Source of the DNA: Lysobacteraceae bacterium
GTDB taxonomy: Bacteria; Pseudomonadota; Gammaproteobacteria; Xanthomonadales; Rhodanobacteraceae
Assembly: GCA_028871555.1 (NCBI GenBank)
Contig: JAGWNA010000001.1
Coordinates: forward strand, 1 to 64,000
Length of the DNA stretch: 64,000 nucleotides
Reading direction: 5' to 3'
This document shows, in pieces, positions 21,204 through 29,267 of the stretch. The position numbers were made by a program, and so were the translations under genes. Numbering within the stretch: the first letter of the stretch is position 1; the number at the start of each line of letters is the position of its first letter. The notes under the pieces were generated by a model. The model saw only the letters and a list, made by a program, of their open reading frames with translations. It was not told where the DNA came from and did no database searches.

Positions 21204-21730
21204 GCGCCGCTCCCTGCTTCACTTCCGATGCGCACTGCAAGGCGATAGGTCGTGCCGTCGGCGTCGAAGCCACCGCGCCAGCGATGACCGCGTTTGACGA
21301 GCTCCGGAAGCAGGAACATCGGTTCGCGACAAAGCAGCGCCGACAACACCTCGCCTTCCTTGAGCGATTCCAGCGCCGCCAGCGTGCGCATCATCGGCTC
21401 GGGCGGATCGAGATCGCGGTTGTCGATGGAGAGCGCCGGTGGCGGCCAGACATCGTCGCCATCGGGCGCGCTTGCGACCGCCCCGGCGAAGACCGGTGCC
21501 CGCCCGGCAGGGGTGAACAGAACCTCCCAGTCGTCGGGGCCACGCTCCCGCACGTCGTGCGCGTAACCCCTGGAACCGAGCATGTGCAACAGCGGCGTCG
21601 GCTTGAAGGTGGCGAACAATCGCAAGCCCTGATCCGGCCGCAGTCCCGCTACCGTGGCCATGATCTGCTCGAAAGGCTCGCCGCCATCGCGCAGGATGGG
21701 GCGCACATCGAGATCCACAAACGTCGTCAT
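21200..21730 (-). CDS. Tandem DUF2249 domain protein
   Basis: This is a 176-residue protein with two DUF2249 modules. The first (TFVDLDVRPILRDGGEPFEQIMATVAGL) covers roughly residues 1-75, and the second (LSIDNRDLDPPEPMMRTLAALESL) roughly 100-170. Each has the pattern D-x-R/D-x-L-PP-EP followed by a helix. The domain is common in genes for NO/nitrite stress and denitrification, but its activity is not known. It is coupled to the MIP18 gene by a 4-base overlap. Confidence 0.85.
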   Translation of the reverse strand: MTTFVDLDVRPILRDGGEPFEQIMATVAGLRPDQGLRLFATFKPTPLLHMLGSRGYAHDVRERGPDDWEVLFTPAGRAPVFAGAVASAPDGDDVWPPPALSIDNRDLDPPEPMMRTLAALESLKEGEVLSALLCREPMFLLPELVKRGHRWRGGFDADGTTYRLAVRIGSEAGSGA

Positions 21731-21747
21731 CGCCAGTCTCCAGCCGA

Positions 21748-23073
21748 TCAGTGCGGTCGCGTCGAGGAAAGAATCAGCGGCGGTCGCATGCTCCCTGCCG
21801 GGAAACGCACCGATGCGGGCACATCGTCCAGACGGCGCGCTCGCACCAGCTGCAGCACGATGCCCGCGGTGCCGACCAGCAGCATCGCTGCCGCTACCCG
21901 GAATGCCCATGCGCTGTCCAGGAACAGCGCCGCTGTCGCCGCCCAGGCGGCGATGAAATACAGTCCGAACCACTTGCGTGCGTGTTGCTCGGCAACCAGA
22001 TCCTGCACCCTTGGGGTGGGTGCCTTGCCCAGTACCGGGCCGTAGCATTCGAGCCAGGTGAGGAAAGGGACGATCTTGTAGAGCTTGGCCAGACCCAGCC
22101 CCGACAGCCAGCCGAAGGCAACCAGGAACACCACGGCACCCGCATGGCGTGCCAGTGCGCCCATGCTCCCAAGCACCACGATCAGCAGTGCGGCGAGCAG
22201 CAGCGATCCCACCGCCGCCGCCGCCATCCGGCTGTTGAGTTCAATCACCCGCCGCTTGCGCGCCCGATACAAATGCGCGATGTCACGCGCATACAGGATC
22301 ACGGTCACCAAGCCGAGTACTCCGGCGACAACGAAAACCGGAGCGGTGCCATGATTTGCCAGAACGGCGGTCGTGCCGCCGAGAACCGCCACACCCAGTG
22401 CCCATGCACCGGACTGCAGTACCACGCGGGTGCCCGGACGATCGAGCTCTGGCGCCAGCATGAACATCGCCAGCAACCGGTAGCTGACGCCCATGGCAGT
22501 CAAGGTAAGCCAGCCGCCCAGTCCGGCGACGATGTGGATCGGCAGGCCGCAAGCATAGATGCGAAGTGCCGCGGGGGCCGTCGTGGTGCCCGCCAGCACC
22601 AGCGCAAAGATGATGCCGATGGCCACGGTGGCCGCCAGGCCAAGCAGGCCCACGGCAACAAACTTTGCCGGCCACCCCAGCGGTCGGGCGGCCCAGAGCG
22701 TGCGGCCCAGGTTCCACAGCACGAGGCTGAAACCGGACGCCAGCATGGTGCCCGCCATGGGCAAGAGCGGCAACGCCATCGCGACGGCCCCGTTCAAACC
22801 GAGGAAACCCGTCAGCAGCGCCGCCAGCCCGCCGAGCAGCAGGATCAGCGCGGGCAAGGGCAGTGTCGCGCTGTGGAGCGGCCTGGCAATGAGAACCGGC
22901 ACGAACTGGAACAGTGCGCCGCACAACAGCAGGCTCAGCCAGCCCAGAACCACCAGATGCACCAGCAGCAGTGTCGCCGGCGCCCGGATGGGCGCGCTCG
23001 GAAAGCCCCATCCTGCGACCATCAGACTCTCGGCGGCCAGCAGCGCGACGAGCGCGGCAGCGAAATAGGACAT
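21748..23073 (-). CDS. Polytopic membrane protein, possible NnrS/heme-copper-oxidase-like
   Basis: This 441-residue protein is predicted to have about 12 membrane helices. Conserved-looking histidines lie inside helices (LLVHLVVLGWLSLLLCGALFQFVPVL and GLPIHIVAGLGGWLTLTAMGVSYRLL). The H-x6-W/G...F-VPVL pattern resembles subunit-I-like heme proteins and NnrS-type proteins tied to NO metabolism. I cannot tell which. The start at 23073 is tentative, because an open extension upstream exists. It sits in the operon that begins at an NsrR-type site with two DUF2249 proteins, which supports an NO-stress role. Confidence 0.7.
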   Translation of the reverse strand: MSYFAAALVALLAAESLMVAGWGFPSAPIRAPATLLLVHLVVLGWLSLLLCGALFQFVPVLIARPLHSATLPLPALILLLGGLAALLTGFLGLNGAVAMALPLLPMAGTMLASGFSLVLWNLGRTLWAARPLGWPAKFVAVGLLGLAATVAIGIIFALVLAGTTTAPAALRIYACGLPIHIVAGLGGWLTLTAMGVSYRLLAMFMLAPELDRPGTRVVLQSGAWALGVAVLGGTTAVLANHGTAPVFVVAGVLGLVTVILYARDIAHLYRARKRRVIELNSRMAAAAVGSLLLAALLIVVLGSMGALARHAGAVVFLVAFGWLSGLGLAKLYKIVPFLTWLECYGPVLGKAPTPRVQDLVAEQHARKWFGLYFIAAWAATAALFLDSAWAFRVAAAMLLVGTAGIVLQLVRARRLDDVPASVRFPAGSMRPPLILSSTRPH

Positions 23074-23174
23074 GGTCCAGCGAGAGAGTGAAACACCAGC
23101 CACAAGGCGATTTCCCGGGATACGCGTGCCAGGCTCCTGCGGCCCGGCACCCACGTTGACTTGGCAGTACGACG

Positions 23175-23444
23175 TCAGGCCGCCTGCGCGAGTTTGCCGA
23201 TCTCCACACGCCAGACCTCGGGACCCTTCTCCAGATAGTTCCACGAGAACTGCTGCGGATATTCCGCCTCGAGTTGGTAGTACAGCGGCTTGGGGTCGTG
23301 GTCATTGACCAGGACGAAAGCGGTGCCGGGGAGCAAGGCGTCGACCAGCTGGAAGATCCTGGCATGGCGTTGGGCCGGCACGAGAGGCCGCACGTCGACC
23401 TCGGGAGACGTGGAAGATATGGCGGAATGGGGCATGACGTTCAT
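23175..23444 (-). CDS. DUF2249 domain protein, first gene of NsrR-linked operon
   Basis: An 89-residue protein with a single DUF2249 module (VDVRPLVPAQRHARIFQLVDALLPGTAFVLVNDHDPKPLYYQLEAEYP). The DHDPKPL loop and FSWNYLEKGPEVWRVEI end are typical. It is the first gene after a promoter whose -35 lies within a perfect NsrR-type palindrome. ATGs at 23444 and 23435 are both possible. Function is unknown. Confidence 0.85.
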   Translation of the reverse strand: MNVMPHSAISSTSPEVDVRPLVPAQRHARIFQLVDALLPGTAFVLVNDHDPKPLYYQLEAEYPQQFSWNYLEKGPEVWRVEIGKLAQAA

Positions 23445-23556
23445 CCGGATGGGGTGGGAGCGATCGCTGCGGTCGACATGCGACCGGGCAGCCTGGCGAT
23501 GGCCTGTCTCTTGACGGCATCCGTCATTGCGGGGCGGAAGCTCGCTGCTTGAGGCA

Positions 23557-23594
23557 AGCGTAGATCTAGAAAGATGTATTGTCAATACATCTTT
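23557..23594 (-). promoter_or_regulatory. NsrR-type operator overlapping a sigma70 promoter
   Basis: AAAGATGTATT-GTC-AATACATCTTT (23570-23594) is a perfect inverted repeat with 11-bp arms, matching the known NsrR consensus (AAGATGYATT...AATRCATCTT). On the minus strand TTGACA (23585-23580) lies in its centre, and TACGCT (23562-23557) follows after 17 bases. Binding would therefore block the -35 element of the DUF2249 operon. A lone half-site-like GATGCAT (23949-23943) lies before the Rrf2 gene. Confidence 0.88.
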
Positions 23595-24010
23595 ATCAGG
23601 ATGGTTGCCGCGCGTGGCAGGATCCGGACAGGTGCGGCGGGATTCATCCGTCGCATCGACATCACCCCGGACCGGATCACCCATGCTGCGCCGTGAGATC
23701 GGCGAACTGAAACGGCAGATTCGTCCGGGAAGTGTCCGCGCCGCGCGGGACGAGCCGGCTGCCAGTTGCAGGTGGCTACCCTTCTCCCATGCCTTGCCGC
23801 AGCCGGATCATTCAACTCGCCGCTGCCTTCGTCCCCGCCATATCCCGGAGAAACGCCTTGACCGACGGCCTCGGCAACGCGCCGACGCTGCCGTACAGGT
23901 ATGCTGCAAGGGCTCGAGTAGTTCGCAAAAAACGTATAGTTCATGCATCATTTTCCTGCATTGCCGTACCCGCCCACCAGGCAGCGACCCATACAGTCCG
24001 TCGGAAAACC

Positions 24011-24448
24011 ATGCGCTTGACCCAATTCTCGGATTATTCCTTGCGGGTACTGATGTACGCCGCAGCGCAGCGCGAGCGTCTGATCACCATCGAGGAGACC
24101 GCCCTCGTGTACAAGATCTCCCGCAATCATCTGATGAAGGTCGTCAATGTACTGACGCGCGCGGGCTATCTGAAAGCCGTTCGCGGCCGTACCGGGGGAT
24201 TCACGCTGGCGGTGAGCCCGGACAAAATCCGTCTCGGCACCGTCATGCGCGTGACCGAACCGGATTTCGCCATGACGGAGTGCTTCACCGCCGATAACCG
24301 CTGCCAGATCACCCCTTCTTGCCGGCTGCGAGGGGTGTTGAGCGAGGCGCTTGAAGCTTTTGTCGCAACACTCGATCGTTACACGCTGGATGATCTGTTG
24401 CTGCACCCCGATGACTTCGGTTTGAAGCTGGAAGTGCGCACCGCGTGA
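24011..24448 (+). CDS. nsrR: Rrf2-family regulator, NsrR type
   Basis: This 145-residue Rrf2 protein starts MRLTQFSDYSLRVLMYAA, the usual NsrR beginning. It has a winged helix (ISRNHLMKVVNVLTRAGYLKAVRGRTGGFTLA) and three cysteines in ECFTADNRCQITPSC spaced to hold the NO-sensing cluster. Family knowledge says the [4Fe-4S] form represses and NO releases it. It lies upstream of and divergent from the DUF2249 operon, with the palindrome between them. I use the symbol on the basis of cysteine pattern, first residues and site match. Confidence 0.88.
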   Translation: MRLTQFSDYSLRVLMYAAAQRERLITIEETALVYKISRNHLMKVVNVLTRAGYLKAVRGRTGGFTLAVSPDKIRLGTVMRVTEPDFAMTECFTADNRCQITPSCRLRGVLSEALEAFVATLDRYTLDDLLLHPDDFGLKLEVRTA

Positions 24449-24482
24449 ATGTGCCCGACAACTCATCCCGGGCACCAGCGGG

Positions 24483-24836
24483 TCAGAACCATCGATTGCC
24501 TTCAGATGTCCAGTTCAGCGCCAAGCGCTCCTCGACCTTAACGAATATCGCGACGAGATACTGCCCGCCCAGGGCTTCCGGTTGGTCCATGGTCATGAAT
24601 CGGCCACGCCTGCGCAAAAGGTCGAGCCGGGTGCCGATGTGGGGCTCCCGAAGCAACCGGCGACGATTGGCCTCGCGTGCATCGGCCGTTCTCGGACTGC
24701 GGGTGATCTCCACGTGGCCCAGAAGGCCAAGAAGGTCACGAGGAACGGCAATGCAGGATGAGAAGGAATTTCCCCGGCACTGTAACGCCTGGATGTAGCA
24801 CCTGGCCAAAACAGTGCGGAAACGCCAGGAAGGCAA
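24483..24836 (-). CDS. Possible hypothetical protein
   Basis: This open frame of 117 codons has codon use compatible with real coding sequence in its C-terminal 75 codons (HVEITRSPRTADAREANRR to GNRWF). It has no family match I know, no clear ribosome site, and its first 40 codons look non-coding. It lies in the 413-base space between nsrR and the tRNA gene. It could be a degraded or short gene. Confidence 0.3.
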   Translation of the reverse strand: MPSWRFRTVLARCYIQALQCRGNSFSSCIAVPRDLLGLLGHVEITRSPRTADAREANRRRLLREPHIGTRLDLLRRRGRFMTMDQPEALGGQYLVAIFVKVEERLALNWTSEGNRWF

Positions 24837-24861
24837 GCTTCTTCAGAGAGTTGGAAGAGAC

Positions 24862-24938
24862 TGGTGGCTATGGGTGGACTCGAACCACCGACCCCAGCAT
24901 TATGAGTGCTGTGCTCTAACCGGCTGAGCTACATAGCC
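24862..24938 (-). tRNA. tRNA-Met (CAU anticodon, elongator type)
   Basis: The 77-base gene on the minus strand begins GGCTATGTAGCTCAG, has the anticodon CAT in the loop CTCATAA, the T-arm GGTTCGAGTCC, and ends in an encoded CCA. The acceptor stem pairs GGCTATG with CATAGCC. The first base pair is G-C rather than the unpaired end of initiator tRNA, so it is elongator-type. A tRNA-Ile with modified CAU is unlikely on overall similarity. Confidence 0.95.
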
Positions 24939-25128
24939 TTGGGGGTGCCCGCCGCGCCGGCGTGCGGGATCCGGGCGGGGCGCGGCAGTGTAGTCGTGTC
25001 GGCGGCCCGGTTCAAGTCCGATGCCGCCGTCGGTGCTTGCCGGGGCTTGACGCGCTATGGTTGAATCGGCAGAGGACTGGATGCGGTTTCAACGGCGGAT
25101 TCCACGCCGGACCGCTCCAGGAGGCGAA

Positions 25129-25689
25129 ATGATCGACGTTGATGGCTATCGTCCGAATGTTGGCATCGTGCTGCTTGGCTCGGACGGCCGGCTGTTCTGG
25201 GCACGCCGCATCAATCGCGATGGCTGGCAGTTTCCGCAAGGCGGCATGCGCACCGACGAAACGCCGCTGGAGGCGATGTACCGCGAGCTGGAAGAAGAAA
25301 CCGGGCTTGCGCCGCAGCATGTGGAGGTGATCGCGTCCACCCATGGCTGGCTGCGTTATCGCCTGCCCAACCGGTACGTGCGTCACCACCAGCGCCCCAC
25401 CTGCATCGGCCAGAAGCAGGTGTGGTTCCTGCTCAAGCTGGTCGGCGGCGAGGAAGCCTTGAAGCTCGATGCCTGCGACAAGCCGGAGTTCGATATCTGG
25501 CGCTGGGTGGATTTCTGGTACCCGGCGGCGCACGTGGTCAATTTCAAGCGCCAGGTTTACGAGCGCGCGCTGCGCCACTTCGCACCGCTGGTGGAAAGCC
25601 TGTTCAGCGTCGAACTCGGCACCGTGCCGCCACGCGACGGCAGCGAGGTTCCACCCGACGGGCCGCACGATGGCCGCGAGGCTGCCTGA
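25129..25689 (+). CDS. rppH: RNA pyrophosphohydrolase
   Basis: RppH removes pyrophosphate from the 5' end of transcripts and starts mRNA decay. The product of 186 residues begins [16 protein letters not shown]. It has the Nudix box [23 protein letters not shown] and the family segment [25 protein letters not shown]. The start at 25129 has AGGAGG upstream. The last ~20 residues are a low-complexity acidic/proline tail, a common variation in this group. Confidence 0.96.
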   Translation: MIDVDGYRPNVGIVLLGSDGRLFWARRINRDGWQFPQGGMRTDETPLEAMYRELEEETGLAPQHVEVIASTHGWLRYRLPNRYVRHHQRPTCIGQKQVWFLLKLVGGEEALKLDACDKPEFDIWRWVDFWYPAAHVVNFKRQVYERALRHFAPLVESLFSVELGTVPPRDGSEVPPDGPHDGREAA

Positions 25690-25778
25690 ACGGGGCCGGT
25701 TCATTGAAGCATGCCGTCGTTCCTTGACGCTTTTGCCGGTACCGGGCTATACCACTGCCTTTGTCCGGGACCGTCCGC

Positions 25779-26531
25779 ATGGCTTCACGACCTCCACCGC
25801 GTTTTGTTGTGCGCAGGCATGATGCCCCCGGCAGCCGTCGACGCTGGCTATGGCTGGGCCTTGCCTGGCTGGCCAGCCTGCTGCTGACCGGCCTGTTGGC
25901 CGGCTTGCTGACCCGGCACGTTGCTCCGGCCCTCGCCGATCACCGACAGCTGCGCACGGCGCGTGCGGAAATCGACGACCTGAAGCAGCAGGTCGCCAAC
26001 CTGCAGCGCTCCGCGCAGGTGAACGAAGTGGCCACCCGGTCATTGCGCGGCACCCTGGCACAGCGCGAAGAGGAGATCAGCGGCCTGCGTGCCGACCTGG
26101 GCTTCTATTCGCGCCTGGTCGGCGGCGACAGCCAGCGGCATGGCCTGAAGGTGCAGGAGGTGAAACTGCAACCCATTGCACATTCGCAAGGGTGGAATCT
26201 CACGCTCAGCCTGACCCAGAATGCCAGGCGCGGTGATGTAATAACCGGCAACGCGACGGTCAGCGCAGAGGGCCTGCGCGGCGACAAGGTCGTGCAGCTG
26301 GCCTGGACCGCCCTTGGCGATGCCGCGCAAAAGGATGGCCTGCCGTTTCGCTTCATGTATTTTCAGCAGTTGCACGGCACCATCGTGCTGCCGGCGGACT
26401 TTCGTCCGATGCGGCTGCGCATCCGCATTCAGCCCGAGGGTGACAGTCCGGTTACCCGCACGGTGGCCTGGAGCGACGCTCTGAGCGGCAATATCACCAC
26501 AGCCCAGGAGGATCACGATGTTCAACCGTAG
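25779..26531 (+). CDS. DUF6776 family membrane-anchored protein
   Basis: This product of about 250 residues has one N-terminal membrane helix (WLWLGLAWLASLLLTGLLAGLL). A coiled-coil stretch (AEIDDLKQQVANLQRSAQVNEVATRSLRGTLAQREEEI) follows, and then a beta-rich periplasmic domain. It matches the DUF6776 type found next to bactofilin in related genomes. A start 18 bases earlier (25761) is possible. Its 3' end overlaps the bactofilin gene by 14 bases, so the two are translated from one transcript and may act together at the envelope. Confidence 0.82.
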   Translation: MASRPPPRFVVRRHDAPGSRRRWLWLGLAWLASLLLTGLLAGLLTRHVAPALADHRQLRTARAEIDDLKQQVANLQRSAQVNEVATRSLRGTLAQREEEISGLRADLGFYSRLVGGDSQRHGLKVQEVKLQPIAHSQGWNLTLSLTQNARRGDVITGNATVSAEGLRGDKVVQLAWTALGDAAQKDGLPFRFMYFQQLHGTIVLPADFRPMRLRIRIQPEGDSPVTRTVAWSDALSGNITTAQEDHDVQP

Positions 26532-26937
26532 ACGCAACGAACGCCGCGCGGATTGCCATGAAACCAGCCTGATCGCCCAGGGCACGATGATCCGCGGCGA
26601 CCTGCGTTTCAGCGGAGCCCTGCATCTGGACGGCTGCATCGAAGGCACGGTGCAGGCCGAGGGCGAAGATGCGGTGTTCACCCTCAGCGAGCATGGCCAG
26701 GTGCATGGCGAGATCCACGTGCCGCATGCCGTGATCAACGGCCACGTCACCGGCGACGTGTACATCAGTGCCCGGCTGGAACTGGCGGCGCAGGCCCGCA
26801 TCGATGGCGACCTGCGCTATCACACGCTCGAAATGGCTGCCGGCGCCCAGGTCAACGGGCGCATTTCGCGCCAGACCGAGGACGCGCAGCGTGAACTGCC
26901 GTCGCCGGAAGTGCTGGACAGGCACGTACCTGCCTGA
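26518..26937 (+). CDS. Bactofilin (polymer-forming cytoskeletal protein)
   Basis: This 139-residue protein is a right-handed beta-helix with a clear repeated pattern ([28 protein letters not shown]...). Short disordered tails flank it, as in bactofilins that polymerise and organise envelope processes. The ribosome site AGGAGG is close to the ATG at 26518. It is paired with the upstream membrane-anchored DUF6776 gene. Confidence 0.92.
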   Translation: MFNRRRNERRADCHETSLIAQGTMIRGDLRFSGALHLDGCIEGTVQAEGEDAVFTLSEHGQVHGEIHVPHAVINGHVTGDVYISARLELAAQARIDGDLRYHTLEMAAGAQVNGRISRQTEDAQRELPSPEVLDRHVPA

Positions 26938-26984
26938 AGCGAAGTATGCTTGCATCGAGGCATCCCGACCCCCATTTGAGCGCC

Positions 26985-27353
26985 ATGGAAACTTTTGCCG
27001 CCATTCCCGATTACCGCAGCAGCGGCGAACCGCTGGTATTCACCAGCGCGGCCGCGCGCAAGGTGCATGAGCTGATTGCCGAGGAAGGCAACCCGGCCCT
27101 GAAATTGCGGGTATACATCACCGGCGGTGGTTGTTCGGGTTTCCAGTACGGCTTCACCTTCGACGAGGCCCAGGCCGAGGACGATCTCGCGATCGAGCGC
27201 GAAGGCGTGACCCTGCTGTGCGATCCGCTGTCGCTGCAATACCTCACCGGCGCGCAGATCGATTACGCCGAAAACCTCAGCGGTGCGCAGTTCGTCATCA
27301 GCAACCCGAACGCCAAGACCACCTGCGGCTGCGGCTCGTCGTTCACCGCCTGA
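26985..27353 (+). CDS. erpA: Iron-sulfur cluster insertion protein
   Basis: An A-type carrier that passes Fe-S clusters to apoproteins. The 122-residue product has the three conserved cysteines: one in [11 protein letters not shown] and two in TTCGCGSSF at the C-terminus. A start at 26946 would add 13 residues. The shorter start aligns better with family length. Confidence 0.95.
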   Translation: METFAAIPDYRSSGEPLVFTSAAARKVHELIAEEGNPALKLRVYITGGGCSGFQYGFTFDEAQAEDDLAIEREGVTLLCDPLSLQYLTGAQIDYAENLSGAQFVISNPNAKTTCGCGSSFTA

Positions 27354-27367
27354 GCGGGCGGATCTCC

Positions 27368-28336
27368 ATGGATCGGTCCATGCCGCCGCGCCCGAACACA
27401 TTTGCCGGGCTCAGCCTGATCCTGGACCGGATCGCCGAACGTCGCGATGAACCGGACTGGATCGCCGCCCAGGCCGGCTCGGCCGAAGCGCGCTACCTGC
27501 TGCTGGACCCGGCCGGCGAAGCCTTCCTGCGGCGCGATCACGACGCATTGCGCTGGCTCGACGCCAACGAGCGCAAACTGCTGCTCGAAGAATTGCCCGC
27601 CAGCCTGCTCGGCGTGGCCGATCACCGTCCATATTTCATGCTGGCGCTGGGCGATGCCGGCCAGGTCGATGCGCTGGAAGCCGCACTCGACGCACGCCGC
27701 ATGAACCTGCGCGCGGCCGGCCTGCTGCTGCCGGCCGACGAGGCCGGCCTGTTTGCCTACGCCAAGGGCCTGTCGCACTGGCAGCTCGAAACGCGGCATT
27801 GCACCCACTGCGGCACGCCGCTGCAGCTGGTCGCCGCCGGACATCGCGCGCAATGCCCGAATCCGCACTGCCGCCGTCTGCATTTCCCGCGCACCGATGC
27901 GGCCGTCATCATGCTGGTCGAACACGACGGCGCCTGCCTGCTCGGCCGCCAGGGCAGCTGGCCGCCCGGCCGCTATTCCACCCTTGCCGGCTTCGTCGAG
28001 CCCGGCGAGTCGCTGGAAGACGCGGTGCGCCGCGAAGTCGCCGAGGAAGCCGGCGTGATCGTCGACGACGTACGCTATCACTCCTCGCAACCCTGGCCGA
28101 TGCCGGCCTCGCTGATGGTGGGTTTCCTGGCCACCGCCACATCGCGCCGGATCACCCTGCGCGACAACGAGCTGGAGGATGCACGCTGGTTCACGCCGCA
28201 GCAGATCGTGGACGGGCTGGGGGACGGCAGCTTCCTGCCGTCTCCGCCGCTGTCGGTGTCGTATCGGTTGCTGGCGTACTGGCTGCAGCAGCGGGCCGGG
28301 CTGGATCTGGACGAACTGGCCGCTGCCGTGCGCTGA
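27368..28336 (+). CDS. nudC: NADH pyrophosphatase (RNA NAD-cap hydrolase)
   Basis: This 322-residue Nudix hydrolase cleaves NAD(H) and NAD-capped RNA. Motifs are the zinc ribbon (HCTHCGTPL ... CPNPHC), the Nudix box GFVEPGESLEDAVRREVAEEAGV, and the family-specific SQPWPMPASLM. The N-terminal domain is of ordinary length. It starts 14 bases after erpA and is followed by ampE. Confidence 0.95.
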   Translation: MDRSMPPRPNTFAGLSLILDRIAERRDEPDWIAAQAGSAEARYLLLDPAGEAFLRRDHDALRWLDANERKLLLEELPASLLGVADHRPYFMLALGDAGQVDALEAALDARRMNLRAAGLLLPADEAGLFAYAKGLSHWQLETRHCTHCGTPLQLVAAGHRAQCPNPHCRRLHFPRTDAAVIMLVEHDGACLLGRQGSWPPGRYSTLAGFVEPGESLEDAVRREVAEEAGVIVDDVRYHSSQPWPMPASLMVGFLATATSRRITLRDNELEDARWFTPQQIVDGLGDGSFLPSPPLSVSYRLLAYWLQQRAGLDLDELAAAVR

Positions 28337-28379
28337 TCACTCGCATACAATGCAGGCTCTGCCCGCGAGACTGTCCTTC

Positions 28380-29249
28380 ATGGCCATTCGTCTGCTTGTC
28401 GCCCTCATCGCCCTCGGACTGCTGCATGTCACGCCACAACTCGCGCACTGGCGCAAGGACGGCTGGTTCAGGCAGTGGGTGGCACAACTGGGGGACACCA
28501 GCGGCGCCGGGCGCGTGCTGCTGGTCCTGCTGCCGCCGCTGCTGGCGTGCCTGCTGCTTTCCTGGTGGTTCGGCCACAGCCCGACCGGCGAACTGCTCGA
28601 CCTGCTGTTCTCGCTGGCCGTGCTGCTGTACTGCTTCGGCCCGCGCGAGTTCGAGCCCGATCTGGAAGCGATCCTCAATGCCCCTGACAAGGCCAGCCGC
28701 GAAGCCGCGGCGCAGGCGCTTGCCGACGACGGCGTGGCGATCGCCTGGAATTCGCCCAAGCTCGGCGCGGCGATCGCCTACGCCGCGTTGCGCCGACGCT
28801 TCGCCGTGCTGTTCTGGTTTTTCCTGCTCGGCCCGGTCGGCGCGTTGCTGTACCGGCTGGCGCAAACGCTGTACCGCGATGTGTCGCTGCGGCTGGACCG
28901 GGGCAGCTGCACCAGTGCCTGCTATCTGGCCAACGCGCTGGACTGGCTGCCGGCGCAGGCGCTGGTGTTCACGCTGGCGGTGGTCGGCCATTGGGAAGCC
29001 GTGATCGGTGCCTGGCGGCTCTGGCACCAGCAGGCGACGAGCACCGGCTGGTACAGCGCCAGCCCCGGCTTTCTCGGCGCCGCCGCCCAGGCCGACGTGC
29101 TCACCGACATCGAAACCTGCGACGGCCGCTTCGAGGAATGCAACGACCCCCTGACCGAACTGGTGCGCCTGCGCAGCGCCCTGCTGCGCGCCTTGCTGAC
29201 CTGGCTGAGCGTGGTGGCGCTGGTCGTGATCGGCGGCTGGCTGCACTGA
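28380..29249 (+). CDS. ampE: AmpE-like regulatory membrane protein
   Basis: The 289-residue integral membrane protein has about four helices, and it matches AmpE/CobD-related proteins: MAIRLLVALIALGLLHVTPQL at the start and LLFSLAVLLYCFGPREFEPDLEAI. AmpE is linked to beta-lactamase induction in enterobacteria. No ampD or ampC is next to it here, so the name reflects homology only. It is convergent with the MFS/acyltransferase gene. Confidence 0.85.
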   Translation: MAIRLLVALIALGLLHVTPQLAHWRKDGWFRQWVAQLGDTSGAGRVLLVLLPPLLACLLLSWWFGHSPTGELLDLLFSLAVLLYCFGPREFEPDLEAILNAPDKASREAAAQALADDGVAIAWNSPKLGAAIAYAALRRRFAVLFWFFLLGPVGALLYRLAQTLYRDVSLRLDRGSCTSACYLANALDWLPAQALVFTLAVVGHWEAVIGAWRLWHQQATSTGWYSASPGFLGAAAQADVLTDIETCDGRFEECNDPLTELVRLRSALLRALLTWLSVVALVVIGGWLH

Positions 29250-29267
29250 GGCCGGCAGCCACCGCGG

